From contig JALLLS010000002.1 of the NCBI GenBank assembly GCA_025094145.1, positions 62,001 through 126,000 on the forward strand: 64,000 nucleotides of DNA, given 5' to 3'. Within the stretch, counting starts at the first letter, position 1; each line of letters opens with the position of its first letter. This DNA comes from Spinellus fusiger. Taxonomy: Eukaryota > Mucoromycota > Mucoromycetes > Mucorales > Phycomycetaceae. The notes beneath the pieces are model-generated. The model saw only the letters and a list, made by a program, of their open reading frames with translations, was not told the DNA's origin and did no database searches. A program made the translations under genes and the position numbers. Shown here one piece after another: positions 49,177 to 61,290 of the stretch.

Positions 49177-50192
49177 TTAAATATCATCCATGCCAAATTG
49201 ACCTCCAAGTGTGATCTTTTCTCCAGGATTGAAAGCAGGCATTCCCATATAAGGACAAGTAGAACAACGGAAAGCATCTCCAAGAGCACAGCTACCACAG
49301 CCACCCACCTTTTTGGCAATGGGATCTACCTCCACCACCTCATCCTCCATGTCATCCTCCAGATCAAGGGAAACAATACCAGCATTCTCCTCGTCTGCTC
49401 TTCCACATGTGCAATTCTTACATGCCTTTCGCTTTCCATCTGTCAATTCACAATCATCGGGTCTTGTGAGTGAGGCCTTTGATGGCTTCACCAAGTCATC
49501 TTCATCCAAGAGAGTATCTTCATCCTCAAGTCCATCATCCTCTGCCATTGTCCATACAGCCTTCTTGGCGGCCTGAGCTGGCTTATTGAATCGAAGTGTC
49601 ATCTTCTGTCCCACTTCATAGGCAGGCTTCTTTGCCTCTACATGCACCCATCCGAATTTCCCTGATAGCCTTTCCACTGCTTGTTCCACCCGAGTGGCAC
49701 CCCACAATGTGAAAAAGGTAGCAAGACGTTGGTCAGATACAGTCTCTACAGTAGCAATAACATCAACAAAACCAGCCAACTTAAGCATAGACACTAATTC
49801 GTGCTGTTGGCGAGTGACAGGACACACTGTATTATCGAGACTGACAAGAACAATAGGCTCCTCCAGTACCAAGTGGCCGCCCGCCTTGAGAGTAGAAAGG
49901 TATCGAGAGAGAATAGCAGGTGCATGGACAGACACAGACGGTGTCAATAGGTTAGAGTGAATAGTATCGTAGGTTGACTTTGGCAAAGGAGCTTCAAAAA
50001 AAAGTAAGTTTCTTGTCTTTTGCTACTGGACTTACCATCAGCTACTCTTTCAAACAGTTCAAAGGCAATCGATCCGTTGGGTCCTGCTTGTTCAACAGCC
50101 GCAGTCTTTGTTTTTGTCCACAGCTCTTGTTCTACAGTGGAGGCTGCAACAATAAGAGTTGATTTTTCAGGTTGAATAGTCAATACTACCAT
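49177..50192 (-). CDS. DRE2: Dre2 / anamorsin (CIAPIN1), cytosolic Fe-S assembly electron carrier
   Basis: Two exons, 50192-50036 and 49991-49177, give 323 aa. A SAM-methyltransferase-like N-terminal domain (about 1-165) and acidic linker precede two Cys motifs: CELTDGKRKACKNCTCG (2Fe-2S site) and CGSCALGDAFRCSTCPYMG (twin CX2C), then GMPAFNPGEKI. All ligand cysteines are present. Known: with Tah18, Dre2 donates electrons to cytosolic Fe-S cluster assembly and to ribonucleotide-reductase cofactor formation. The intron is 44 nt, and an open frame upstream of the start is a shadow. Confidence 0.94.
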
Positions 50193-50515
50193 AGTGGCGT
50201 AGGTGGTGATAGTAAATATAGAGTGGGGAGAGGAGAAGTAGCAGTAAAAAGTAACAGCACCAGGGCAAAAATAATAATAGGGCAGCTTGTTTTGAAAATG
50301 CTGAGTCATCCAATCATACTTATCCAATCCAATCACGCACCACCAGCAAGGAAAAAGAAAGAAACTTGGTGGCGTGATGTCTAATGTCCTATCCAATGAA
50401 CTGCATACATTAAAACTAAACTATAGATAGTATGGACAATACTCTCGTATTATTGGTTGTGTTATATATACTATGTTATGATACCTCTTAATAGTGCTGT
50501 TTTATTGGTGATATA
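50193..50515. other. Upstream region of DRE2
   Basis: No gene. The first 150 bp are the probable DRE2 promoter. Confidence 0.4.
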
Positions 50516-50668
50516 CTAGACATTATAATGTCTTTTTGAATAATAAAATCCAATAAGACACACTATATCACTTTTTAGATAGTTTGCCTGTAGCATGGGT
50601 TTCCGTCAGTGAGTCAACCCAGGCTCCAGCGATCACTGGGAAGAAAAAAGAATGATAAAACAGAAAGC
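50516..50668 (-). mobile_element. Solo 3' end of TnpB/Fanzor element (copy B)
   Basis: Reverse-complement copy of 17213-17358, about 85 percent identical by eye over 150 bp, ending in the same AGACATTATAATGTCT palindrome. No zinc-ribbon coding sequence accompanies it: homology begins about 50 nt before where the ORF stop lies in copy A. It is either a deleted element or a non-autonomous derivative mobilised in trans. Confidence 0.7.
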
Positions 50669-50669
50669 A

Positions 50670-51189
50670 TCTATCTTTTAATCAAAAAAAAAGATAGATA
50701 GAAATACAATAATAAAGAGAACTAAATACTTTTTAATAATGATATTGGAGTGTCAGCTACTATTTATCATCTATTGATATGATAGTGTCGTCAATAGCTT
50801 CTTGGGTTCAAAGGTATTTTGGTTGGTTAAAGTACGATTTATTCTGCTCTTTTTTTATTCAACATCTTTGTCATTTGTTTATTCTTTTATTTTACTCTAA
50901 TTGTTAGTACAGATAGAGTAACTTGGCTTCAATCACCACCAAAAGGCACACATTCTAACACAGGCTGTTGTGCTCTTATACTATCTTCAAAAGATCTATC
51001 CAATACACCACTTAGTATGCAGCCACACAACATTAGAAAGTATACGACCCCCTAATTTATACATTTTTAAACATGATTCTTCCTCTTCTTTTTACCACAG
51101 AATCACATTCCATTAAGCAATCTCAAATGTCAAACGTAGAACCCTCAACTAGAAACTCAAGTGTTTATAATAATCTTGAAGAAAGAGAG
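50670..51189. other. Spacer between Fanzor end and Tc1 relic
   Basis: AT-rich. It probably includes the degraded 5' part of the Tc1 element, but no inverted terminal repeat matching the 3' end was found. Confidence 0.4.
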
Positions 51190-52195
51190 TAATGGGGTGT
51201 TTGTTGGCTTTAAAAAGAAAAATACTCCATGGGTAGCATTTCAAAGGTCATTGGCATTAGCAAGTCCACTGTCCAGAATATTATTAGTAGAATCAAGACT
51301 AATGGTACACTTCTACCAAGACCTAGTTCTGGTGCACCAAAAAAATTAAACTAGAGAGACGTCAGATGACTTGAGGCCATTCTAAGAGGCAACCCATTTG
51401 CCTACTATAACTTCATAAATTTTGAACTTAGGGCACATCAGATAATCATCTGTAGTGCAACATTCATCAAATACATATACCATATTGGGCATGATTCTTA
51501 TTTTAAAGCACACAAGCCAAGGTTGTCTGAAGAAAACATAGGAAGAAAAGACTTTGTTGAGCGAAGGAACGGGTCAATTGGACTCCTGATGACTAGAGAC
51601 GCATTGTATAGTCTGATGAGCCACGGTTTGAAGTAGAGGGTTACCAGGGAAGAGCCAGAGTGATTCGAAAGATAGGAGAGAGGTATAAGGCTGCTCATAT
51701 TATACCTACAGCCAAATAGGGGAAAGGTAGCATAATGATCTGGAGATGTTTCTGGGCGAGTGGATTTGGGCCTTTGGTCTTTGTTGATGGCACTGTAAAT
51801 CAGGACATATATGTCAACATTTTGACAGGAAAATTTCTGTCATGGTTCATTGAATTGAATGAGAAGGAGGATAAGGACTTTATATTCCAATAGGATGGGG
51901 CTGGCTGCCATACAGGTGGCTATACAACATGGTGGAAAAACACACATGTAATTAGGCGCTTTGATTACTGGCCTGCCCAAAGTCCTGATCTCAACCCCAT
52001 TGAACATCTCTGGAGCTGTCTTGATAAGCTTATCAATGACAAGAGGGCCGGTATCAAAAATATCGATGAGCTCAAGACAGCTTTAGAAGAAGCTTGGAGA
52101 AATATCCACGTTGATCTTGCCGAACGTTTAGTTGGCTCAATGAAGGATCGCTGCCAGGCAGTTATTGATACCAAAGGTGGCCCAAAAAAACATTA
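51190..52195 (+). pseudogene. Tc1/mariner transposase pseudogene
   Basis: With stops and shifts ignored, the order is complete. An N-terminal helix-turn-helix reads MGSISKVIGISKSTVQNII, then RIKTNGTLLPRPSSGAPKKL. The first catalytic Asp appears as SDEPRFEVEGYQ, the second region as GAGCHTGGY, and the third as FDYWPAQSPDLNPIEHLWSC. It ends MKDRCQAVIDTKGGPKKH with TAA at 52193-52195. In-frame stops occur in at least five places (for example after GAPKKLN), so it cannot be expressed. A 3' block ATTCAATTGAGTG at about 52399-52411 is shared with the copy at 15.5 kb and probably lies at the element end. Confidence 0.85.
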
Positions 52196-52580
52196 AATAA
52201 AAACATTTTTATATATACATTAATATAGACACTATTTTAAACCAACTTTGTGTTGAATTTGAAGTCATTAGTATGTGATTTGAGGTCATAATATTTATAT
52301 CCGTAAAGCATGTTTTTTTTCAGGATTTCAAAAGAGAAATCGTACCCTTTCTAATGTTGTGTGACTGTATTAAACATTTAGACAAGTATTAAATTCAATT
52401 GAGTGTGTGTGTGTGACTGAAGTATTTAACTGATACAAATATCTTCCCAAAATTCCATTAGTCAATGAAGTAGGCGTATTGGCCATTCTTAAAAAGTGAT
52501 TCTTCATTAATTATATATATTTATATAAAGAGTGTAGCTAGTAAATCTATGTTTTCTATTGGATTGAATTGGACAGTCTC

Positions 52581-55036
52581 TCAATACCCACTAACAACCT
52601 CTGGCTTGGATGCCTTGACCCTTCTTGGTCTATTAGCAATGCTGTGAGTGGCACGCCATGTGGCAGGAAGATGAAATTTGAAGGAAAGTTTAAACAGATA
52701 ATCTGGCAAATCCCAATACTTTTTTTGGATCTCCACTACCTGTCGAAGGGACTGGAAGGCGCCTTGGTTAGGCTTGATGGCTTGGAGGGAGTATGAATAG
52801 TCAAGGGGGGATCGGGAGATGGGCTGGAAGACAGTAACTGTGCTATACTTGCAGAAGCACTATCGGCTAGTGGCTGTAGAGCATAACCTCCTACACCCTA
52901 AGTTTGATTTTCTACCAACAAATAGGGTTTTATGTAGCATTCTTACCTTCCAATGTCAATACAAGTCGGCCATGACAGAGCTCTTTTGCTAAATCATTGA
53001 TCATTTTGGTCATCAAGGCAAATCCACGGGGTGTCACTTTGTACCCTCCAAGCTAATACAGTCATTCACCTTACTGTCTATGAATACACCTTACATGTTC
53101 TGGGTGACCTTCTGCTGCGTCATAGCCTGCAGAAACAAAAATCTAATAGATAAAAAGAGAGAGAAAGAGAGATAAGGAGAGAGAGAAGAAGTATCAGTCA
53201 GTATCTTGTCTACGCTACCATGTCAGGTTTAAACTGGCGTGTAATAGGAAGAATGATATGATAAAATGCCGCCATGAACTCTGTATCTCCCATTGGCTCT
53301 ATATTCATACCATTTCATCAACATACAATGTAAAACAAAACAACATCACTATCCTACCCTAAAGAAAAAGAAGTACTTACTAGGTCTTTCTTCTGAAGCA
53401 CTTAGTGCAATGTTCACATTCCGACCCAAGCCAGAGCCTTCCCCACATTCTTCGGGTGTACCACTATAGGGATAAAAAGTACCTTGGTCCCAACGGTGTA
53501 CAGAGATATACAGCACATTTGGGTTATCGTAGAAAATCTTTTGAGTTCCGTTTCCGTGGCTAGTAAGTAAAACATAATGCAAATGTGCAATACAATTAAG
53601 ATCAGATTCATGAAGCAACATGTAAATAGTCTCACTGCCATGGTGCCTCAGAAAAGAGTTACTTTTTTTTTCTTTCTTTTTTTCTTTTGGCATTTCTCCG
53701 TTGCTTTATAAAGATGCATGGATACATAGACACATAGACACATAGACACATAGATCTATATTATACTCACTGAATGTCCCTAGCCCGACTGTGAATACTA
53801 GCCACAATTCTCTCTTTTTGGAGAAATAAACAACTGACTCTTTTATAACCTTACCAGTCGAGGATCAATACTTTTCGAATGGTGGATGCGTGGGTTTCTA
53901 ATATACTCGCTACAGCCACTGCTACATTGTTGAAGAAGCAGTATCCCATAGCAGCATCTTCTTCAGCATGATGACCTACACTTGGAGTTAGCACTGTTCC
54001 TATGGGCTGTGCTTCTCTCTCTCTCTCTCTTTCTCTCTTTCTCTCTTTCTCTCTTTCTCTCTCTCTTTCTACCTGGCGGTCGGATAAGTGCAAATCCATT
54101 TTGTAGATGACCTTCTACCACTTGATTTGAAAGCTCAATTAAAGCACCAGCTGATACACGCGCAGAATAACTTGAATGGTGGGGGTGGAATGTGGTATCA
54201 ATGGCTTATTTTTAGGTAAGTAAAAAGACAAGAATGTATAACTTCATTTGAGAAGAGAAACACCACGCCAAAGCCTTATGTTGACTCACCTATGCCTAAT
54301 TCACCACAGCTCATCTTGTAAATTAAATCAGGTGGGGTTACAGAGTTGGACGCCATAAGGGGAAAATGGCGGCGCTGAGGATTCCTCTTACTACTTGAGC
54401 TATTCTCGTCTGTTGTTTCAAGTTCAGTCGTTGTTATTGGGTTAAGAAGTGCAGCAATGGATGTGATCTTGTTAGTGTGGGATGAAAAGTAGTTATAAAC
54501 ATGGGCAAATGTATGAACTCTAAGTAGCTCTGCTTGAGTTATCTCTCTGGCTTGTACTCTGCGGAAATATCGTAATAGCCTAATTCTAAGCTCGTGAATC
54601 ATAAGAAAGAGCTAGCTTACCTTTGACTGTGGAGTGTTTCAAGAATAGATGTGATTCGAAGAGGCTGCTCTGGATGAACTCCTCTGTCTCCATGGCATGG
54701 ACAGTCATGAAGGGACATTCTTGTATCATGTACAAGACCTGTAAGGCAAGGGCCTTTGGCATGATCATCATGAAATTCACTGTAATCCTTCCAACTCTCG
54801 TGGCTTTCTTTACCCAAAGGTCCGTATTGCATTTGGAGATGTGGGGGTTGGATATCTTCCTCATCAACCCAATCTGCTTGATCTACAGGCCATCCCTCAA
54901 AATGTACAAAGAAGCATGGATGTCTGGAGCGAGAGAAAATAATCTCAACAATACGAGCACCGTACCACAGTCGCCTCTCTTCTTCCCATTTCACAGCCTC
55001 TACTTGATCTCCCACTTGGTAAGAGAATCGCTCCAT
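52581..55036 (-). CDS. Class II histone deacetylase with N-terminal Tudor/chromo-barrel domain; 1-nt frameshift near C-terminus
   Basis: Ten exons: 55036-54621, 54558-54290, 54204-54073, 53975-53855, 53779-53771 (9-nt microexon), 53559-53381, 53298-53219, 53142-53095, 53052-52947, 52890-52581. Residues about 5-62 form a Tudor-knot-like domain (YQVGDQVEAVKW, WYGARIVEI, FFVHFEGW, ADWVDEEDIQPP). The deacetylase domain follows, with class II marks: GHHAEEDAAMGYCFFNNVAVA, DWDIHHGNGTQ, SVHRWDQGTFYPYSG, SAGYDAAEG and the catalytic Tyr in LEGGYAL. The zinc Asp/His/Asp and the His pair are all present. The last exon loses frame at a run of six G (52805-52810). One extra base gives 556 aa and restores LRQVVEIQKKYW, typical of Hda1/HDAC6-like proteins. 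Confidence 0.85.
53771..53779 (-). other. 9-nt microexon in HDAC gene
   Basis: Exon GGACATTCA, flanked by AG and GT, supplies the Asp-Ile-His part of the active-site motif DIHHGNG across two introns. Phases require it. Confidence 0.75.
54004..54066. repeat. CT-rich microsatellite in HDAC intron
   Basis: A (CT)n/(CTTT) pyrimidine run (GA-rich on the coding strand) in the intron between exons 3 and 4. Confidence 0.85.
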
Positions 55037-58000
55037 AGTATCTAAAGAGGGAAAGACAAAGAATTAGATATCCTATTTAGACTGGGCAGTTTGCTTGGCA
55101 AGTTACTTTCTTTTTGTTTTACGTCTCTTTGGCTGATAGTGTGTAGATTGTAAAGATAGAGTATCCTCGAGTGTATCTTCCGCCTCTCTTTTGGAATAAC
55201 ATCCTGATCTTGTTCTCCTTTCATGGTTTATATTTTCATTGTGTTTTTGTACTTGGACAGATAGGCTCAATGAAAGACTAGTTGGGTGGGATCTTTCAAG
55301 CGATAAGGGCACTGAGGGGACCTTGATGATGCATAGGAAATTGCATTAAAATAATTATCTTATTTTTATTTCTCTTTTCTTACCATGATGATAAGTAGTA
55401 ATTTGATGAATTCTCTTTTCTTTACTTAATTCCTTGTTCTATTCTTGATATATAGAATGGATATCCAAAGAAAAATGAAAATGAAAATGAGAATAGCAAA
55501 TAGCAAATGGTAAATAGCAAATAGCAAATAACAAATAACAAACACATACGAACAATAGTTCAAAATGGAAAGGGGTAGTCTGCGGAGAAGCGTTAACTAA
55601 TAGAGAGAGAGAAAGACAGACAGACAGAAAGCCAAAAGAAAAATCTCTTTTTGAAAGCCAGACCTAAAGTCCACCCCTTCTTTTACTGTTTATAATGCTT
55701 GCTGTTGCTCGGTATACTCTACCTTAAAGGTTGACTTTGTGTGGCTCATGCAACAGACAAGCAATTCAGTGCATTTTTCACAGTGAATACAGTTTCCATA
55801 GTGTGTAGAATTTAATGAAGACTAATTTCTATACAAATGTTATGGTGTTAACCAAAAGAATGAATCCATAGTACCCTCCCATTCCCCCTTCTCACCAAAC
55901 CTTTTGCCTGAGAATATAGCTTGCACAACCTACACCCTCTTTTTTATATATATAAATATATATAAATATATAAAAAGGGGGTCATTGGGTCAATGATAAA
56001 TATATTTGACTTATTCACTCATATTATCACTTGTAATAATAGACTCTGTCAATAAATAGGTAGAATGTATCTTCCATCGACCAATGATAACACATACCTC
56101 TCTCTCTCTTCTCTCTCTCTCTCTTTCTCTCCCTTTTTATATTTAGTTTTTGCTTTTCTTTTTCTTATACTTTTCTTTTTTTCTTTTTTCACCTTTGCCC
56201 TATCATCTAATGCATGTCAATAGGAAGATAGAAGAATAAATCACATAAGATATTTAGCAAAGTCGACAGTTTAAATTTCAATATAGTATCTACATGAATT
56301 ACAATGGGAGAGCAGAAGGGGGGGCAGAAGGGGAGGTGTGGCAGTAATTCATTCTCATCACCATACTTTTATAAAGGTTTAGTTTATTTTTTATCTTGTG
56401 CTCATGGTAGAGTGTCTATTTGAAAAGAGTAGATAGATTTGTTGTTGTTGTTGTTGTTGTTATTGTTATTGTTGATGATGATGATGATCTTACTAATAAT
56501 GTATAGGACATTGAGCCATACTTCAATGGCTAAATACAGCAAAGAATGAAGATAAAACAGATGGATAAAGCCTGAGAATAAGGCCTAGGCACAAAACAGA
56601 AAAAAACAAATAAGCAAATACCAAATAGATATTATTTAGTATGTGGAATCTGTGGCTCTTTTATTGACTCCAACAAAAAGTATCCTCACCAAGATACAAG
56701 CATGCTGAACAAGACAATAGAGTCATGAACAAGGATGTTCGTAACCTCATCACAACATAATTTGATGACTACATCTTAAATGTATCCTAAATGAAATGAG
56801 AAAATATAAAATATTACTGAATATTAGACTGACTCTTCATAATACAGAGAGTGACCTTTAACCCAATGAGATAGTCTCTAAACTTGAAAGGGTTGGCCTC
56901 CAAAGGCTTGTCATAAGACAAAAGAGATCTACAGTAACATATGGAGGGCACACAATAAAGACTCCGTTTATATCTTTAATCTCAATTATTTTATTGCTAT
57001 TCGTACCGTCAAACTGCCACAATAGTTTAGAATATATCTCACAGGATGGCTGGTTTATTGATTGATTTAGTGTCTCAACTATACAAATGAAAACCAAATT
57101 GGCCTATTGAAGGTGTGAATAAACATAATAGTAGAAACGGACAAAGAGAGCCAGTGGGGTGATACAGTCTAAAGTGGTTTTATTCTATAGATGTTGGGTG
57201 TCAGTCACGCATTTGGGCCTAATCATTACCTTTAAAGAAAAGGAGATACAATTAGATAGAAATAGAAAATATATTTAGAAAGCTCCAAGTCTATTTACCT
57301 CATTGCTTCCATAGAAAAAGAGATGACACTTCATATTGACATTATCAATACTGAAAACTAAGTCTTTATTATTATTATTACTTGAATATAGACTGTCTCT
57401 GTTACAGTATCTATAGTAGTAGAAAGAGATGAACTGTACGCTGCCTTTGAGAGTATCCATGGGCTACCTCGATCAACAGATGCCCTTCCATAGGAGAACA
57501 GTAATATTGAAGTATAAATGATAATAAAAGCCAATTTCAATAGGGATATATGAAGAAAGATCAGTCCACTTGACTTTATTCTGGTGTGATCTGAAGCACT
57601 TTGGTTGAGTAAAGAGAAAATAAGGATACTCATTTGTCATAGGTTTGAAATCAACAGTGAGGCACAAGGAATGCTGACATGTTTTCTTTGACTAAGGGTA
57701 TAGGAGTAATCTGTATGTTCACTATTTAGGCTTTTTATCTTATTTTTAAGCCTGAACAAAGTATCAATAATCGGCTATCTTTTAAAATAGTATCATAAAA
57801 GCCAAAGATACAATTTAAAGACGTATCATTGCTGTGAATTAATTCAATGTAAACAAGTCTGGTAATATTATTATATTTCTATTGAACAAGGTTACTATAA
57901 AGCATGAGTGCCTTAGTCAAGTGTTACTACTGAGCAGAGGTCACTTGAAGAGTTACTAAGATTAGAAAGAGATACAAACATAGTAATACAGAAGATTCAG

Positions 58001-59391
58001 CACAATTTCTTATAGAACACCACTATTCTTTGAGTGATGTCAATGTCTTTTCTTTAAAAAATAAATAAAAATAAAGCTGAATTTGTTAGCTATTTCAATC
58101 AACAAAGCCTCTTTCCAATTCTATTAAAAATATGTCTCCTCAGAGCAATGTATTAAAAGAAACCTGATTGTACGTTTGATCATTTTAACCATCGTACTTG
58201 ATTGAAAGAAAATAAGAATATGCTAAAAATAAAAACATGACTGGTGGTCTCACTGACATAAACTTAGTCTTTGGGACACTCTTTATAAGCAAGACTTATG
58301 CCTGTTCATCCTAGAACTAAAACTAATCAATGTAATAGATACTTTAGGCTAGAGAATAAAAAAGTAGTGTGAGTAAGAATAGCTTACTGTTGGTGCTATC
58401 ACTCATGCTATCGACTACAGCTTTGGATTTCAAGTACATATTGGTAGCTACATTGGGTTTTTGTTTTCAAGTTAACAACAAAACGCATTATGAAATCTAG
58501 TTTAAAAATAAATTACAGTCCAGTCTATACCACTTGTAAATACATTAGGTGCATTAAGCAAGAGAAACGACAATGAGAAAACAGTAACCCCTTGTGTTTT
58601 CCCGGGAAACTTTATCAGAAAAATAAAAGGGGTCTATTCATCGTTATTATTGATACTGTGGACATGGAATATAGCATGAAGTATTCCAATGAAAAAGAAA
58701 AGAAAACAAGAAGACTTTAAGGGAATACTTTAGCATTTAATACATAACTCCCTATCCTGCCTACTCTTTTCTCTCTCTCAATATTTCACATTTGTATGAC
58801 TACTGCCTCACAAAATCACTTTAGATAGACTTGGGATCTACATACAATAGGGTTTACAGTGTCTTTAAAGGCAACAAGATATTATTCCCATCTTTTTTTC
58901 ATTGAAAGTATAGTTCTTATACAGAAAATACAGAAGCAAATCTTTATATTATTTGGCAAGTACTACAACAACAAAATCTCACATTCTCTGATCTCTGAAA
59001 TAATATTCTTTTATTTGCCTGTTAAGGGTTTTGTGGTTTTTATCTGGGGAACTCATAAAGGTACTCTATTTTTTGAGGTATCTATAAATATATATATAGT
59101 TTTAGTCTAAAGTATTATATTTGATAGACATTGGATGTTACTATTTGTACACTGAAGATTAGGGGCACTTTATTTGTAAGGGAGCTGTACCATTCACGAT
59201 CTTATAACCACAAGAGATTGGTCTGGATATCAAAATCTTCGGATCTCAGAATATCAAAGAGCTTTTTAAATGACTACAATGTTTTCTTTTTTTCCTACTT
59301 CTTGTTTCTTATCTTATCGCACGCGAGAGAGAAAGAGAGAAAGAGAGAGAGTTGTGTCTCTATAGATCTCATTCATAATACCATTAAAGCA
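55037..59391. other. Gene-free AT-rich stretch
   Basis: 4.4 kb without a supported gene. It contains a 7-bp repeat of AATAGCA type at about 55490-55545, CT runs at 56098-56130, a TTG run at 56440-56470 and ATG/GAT runs. The last 150 bp (purine/pyrimidine-rich) lead into the hydrolase gene. Segments around 57100-57700 have a few longer frames but no recognisable motif. Confidence 0.45.
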
Positions 59392-61290
59392 ATGCTTCAG
59401 TTACTATCTGCCACAGGATACATTACCTTTGTTTCTTTACTCTTTACCTTTTCTTTTTCTGCATACAAGATTGACATCTTCCACACGCTTAGCAAGAAAT
59501 ATGAAGCAGTCTCCCAACAACGAGTACTTTTTAGCCTTCTACACTCTATTGTAGCAGACTTTCCTATTCATTTTCTTGTACTTCAATGCTTGTTTGCATC
59601 TATAACTAGTTTTTTAGGTGGGTTCGGTAAGTTAACAGCGAATAAACACGTACTTGAACTTCTTAAGATTACACTCTTGCTTGGATGAGCTATTATCTAC
59701 TTGGTTATACGAGCACTGTTTTGTGCTTTATTCATGCCTCAAGTTGTATGGCAGGAGAAAAAACTGTGATCAAGGCCATTCGTGAGCAATTGAAAGATGA
59801 AAAACTAATCCAGTCAGTGCCAAATCCATTGAGGTAAAACTCCGTCTATCTTGGTAACAACGTTCCATTTACCTTTGTGTTAGTTGGACACATTTGAAAC
59901 AAATGGTCAACCCTTTCTGGACACCACCCGATATTATTATTTATCCTAACAGTAAGTAAAAGAAGATCAAAATAAAATCCATGAAAATAAATCCTCATGT
60001 ATCTTATCTTCTTCTAATAGTCACCTATGCTACGTTGGAAGAAATCGTGGATGTTGTAACAGATACAAATGATTATCATCAACCCAAGAAATTCACGCTG
60101 GATATCTATGCTTCAAAAAACAGAAAATATGAGGAAAAGAGACCAGTAATGGTATGCAGATCGAATGAAGAAGAAAGGTCGAGTCTCATGTCATTATATA
60201 GATACATATTCATGGTGGTGCGTGGAAATGGGGCAACAAGGATATATTTTATCCTCATGCAAAGTATCTAGTGTCAGAGAGCAATTGGGCAAGTATAAGA
60301 AGATACTCTATTCATTTTGTGTTCATGTACTAATGTATTAGTGTATTAATCTATGTCTATAGATCTTTGTTAATATTGAATATCGAACTGCTCCTAGACA
60401 CCCCTACCCTGCTCAGCTTATTAATATTAAGCGTGCAATTCGATGGGTAAAACAGTCTATTAGAAAATTCGGTGGTGATCCAGATTGTATTGTTCTCTCT
60501 GGTAGGCTGAGTTATTCCTCATTGATAAAGACATTGACTGATGCTGACATTGATTCTCAGGCGATTCTTCTGGTGGCCATCTAGCCTCCATGGCTGGATT
60601 AACAATAAATGATCCATTCTATCAACCAGGTAAGTCAAATAAGAGGACAATGCATCTATTAGGGTCACTTATTTCTACCTAGGCTTTGAGTCCGTGGATA
60701 CTTCTATCATGGGTGTTGTTAGTTTGTATGGCGTGCTAGACCTTCAGACGGCACCTTACATGACAGAATACTTTGCTTACGCTATAGCAATGCAAAAATC
60801 AGGAAAAATAGATTATGATTTTATCAACAGACACTCCCCTATCGAATTGCTTCAAGAATGCAACGATAAGGGTCTGCTGGTACCATTTTTGCTTGTTCAT
60901 GCACAAAATGATATTATAGACACGCCTGAAACAGGAAAGAGATTTAAGCTTTCATATGATAAAAGTAAGTGACACATAGCCCTTATTGACATTAGATTCA
61001 GTTACAATTGTATTTACTTGGTTTATTGTTATTAGTAAACTCTGATGCCCCCGATATGTTGTCTTCTGAATGCAAGATCATTGTTCTTCCGGTAAGAAGC
61101 AGGTTATACATAGAAGAGTGATAATGAAAGAAGAATGAAGAATATATAGAAGAACAGTACTCATGTTCATGAATAGGAAGCACATCATTACACCTATATA
61201 CTTTGGTCTCCCCGCTCTCTTTATGTTTCCAAACTGATACAAATATGGTGTGAAGACATATATAATAGGCAACATAAAAAGGCTCAATAA
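59392..61290 (+). CDS. Membrane-anchored alpha/beta hydrolase (HSL/BD-FAE-like)
   Basis: Ten exons: 59392-59626, 59668-59833, 59884-59951, 60021-60151, 60202-60288, 60363-60501, 60561-60629, 60683-60964, 61036-61091, 61177-61290, giving 448 aa. Two or three N-terminal hydrophobic segments (about 1-115) precede the catalytic domain. It has the oxyanion HGGAW motif (IHIHGGAWKWGNKD), nucleophile elbow GDSSGGH, acid in LLVHAQNDIIDTP, and the His in EAHHYTY in the final exon, so the triad is complete. Known of the family: esterases or lipases with acyl or steryl-ester substrates; the substrate here is unknown. The intron after exon 5 starts GC (TGG/GCAAGT); using the nearby GT shifts the frame. 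Intron 1 is only 41 nt. Confidence 0.87.

Noticed and set aside
57100..57700. Possible transposase relic on the minus strand
   Set aside because: Frames are longer than average, but no catalytic or helix-turn-helix motif could be aligned.
58859..59110. Hydrophobic open frame upstream of the hydrolase gene
   Set aside because: AT-rich, no conserved motif, no leader or splice signals linking it to the gene.
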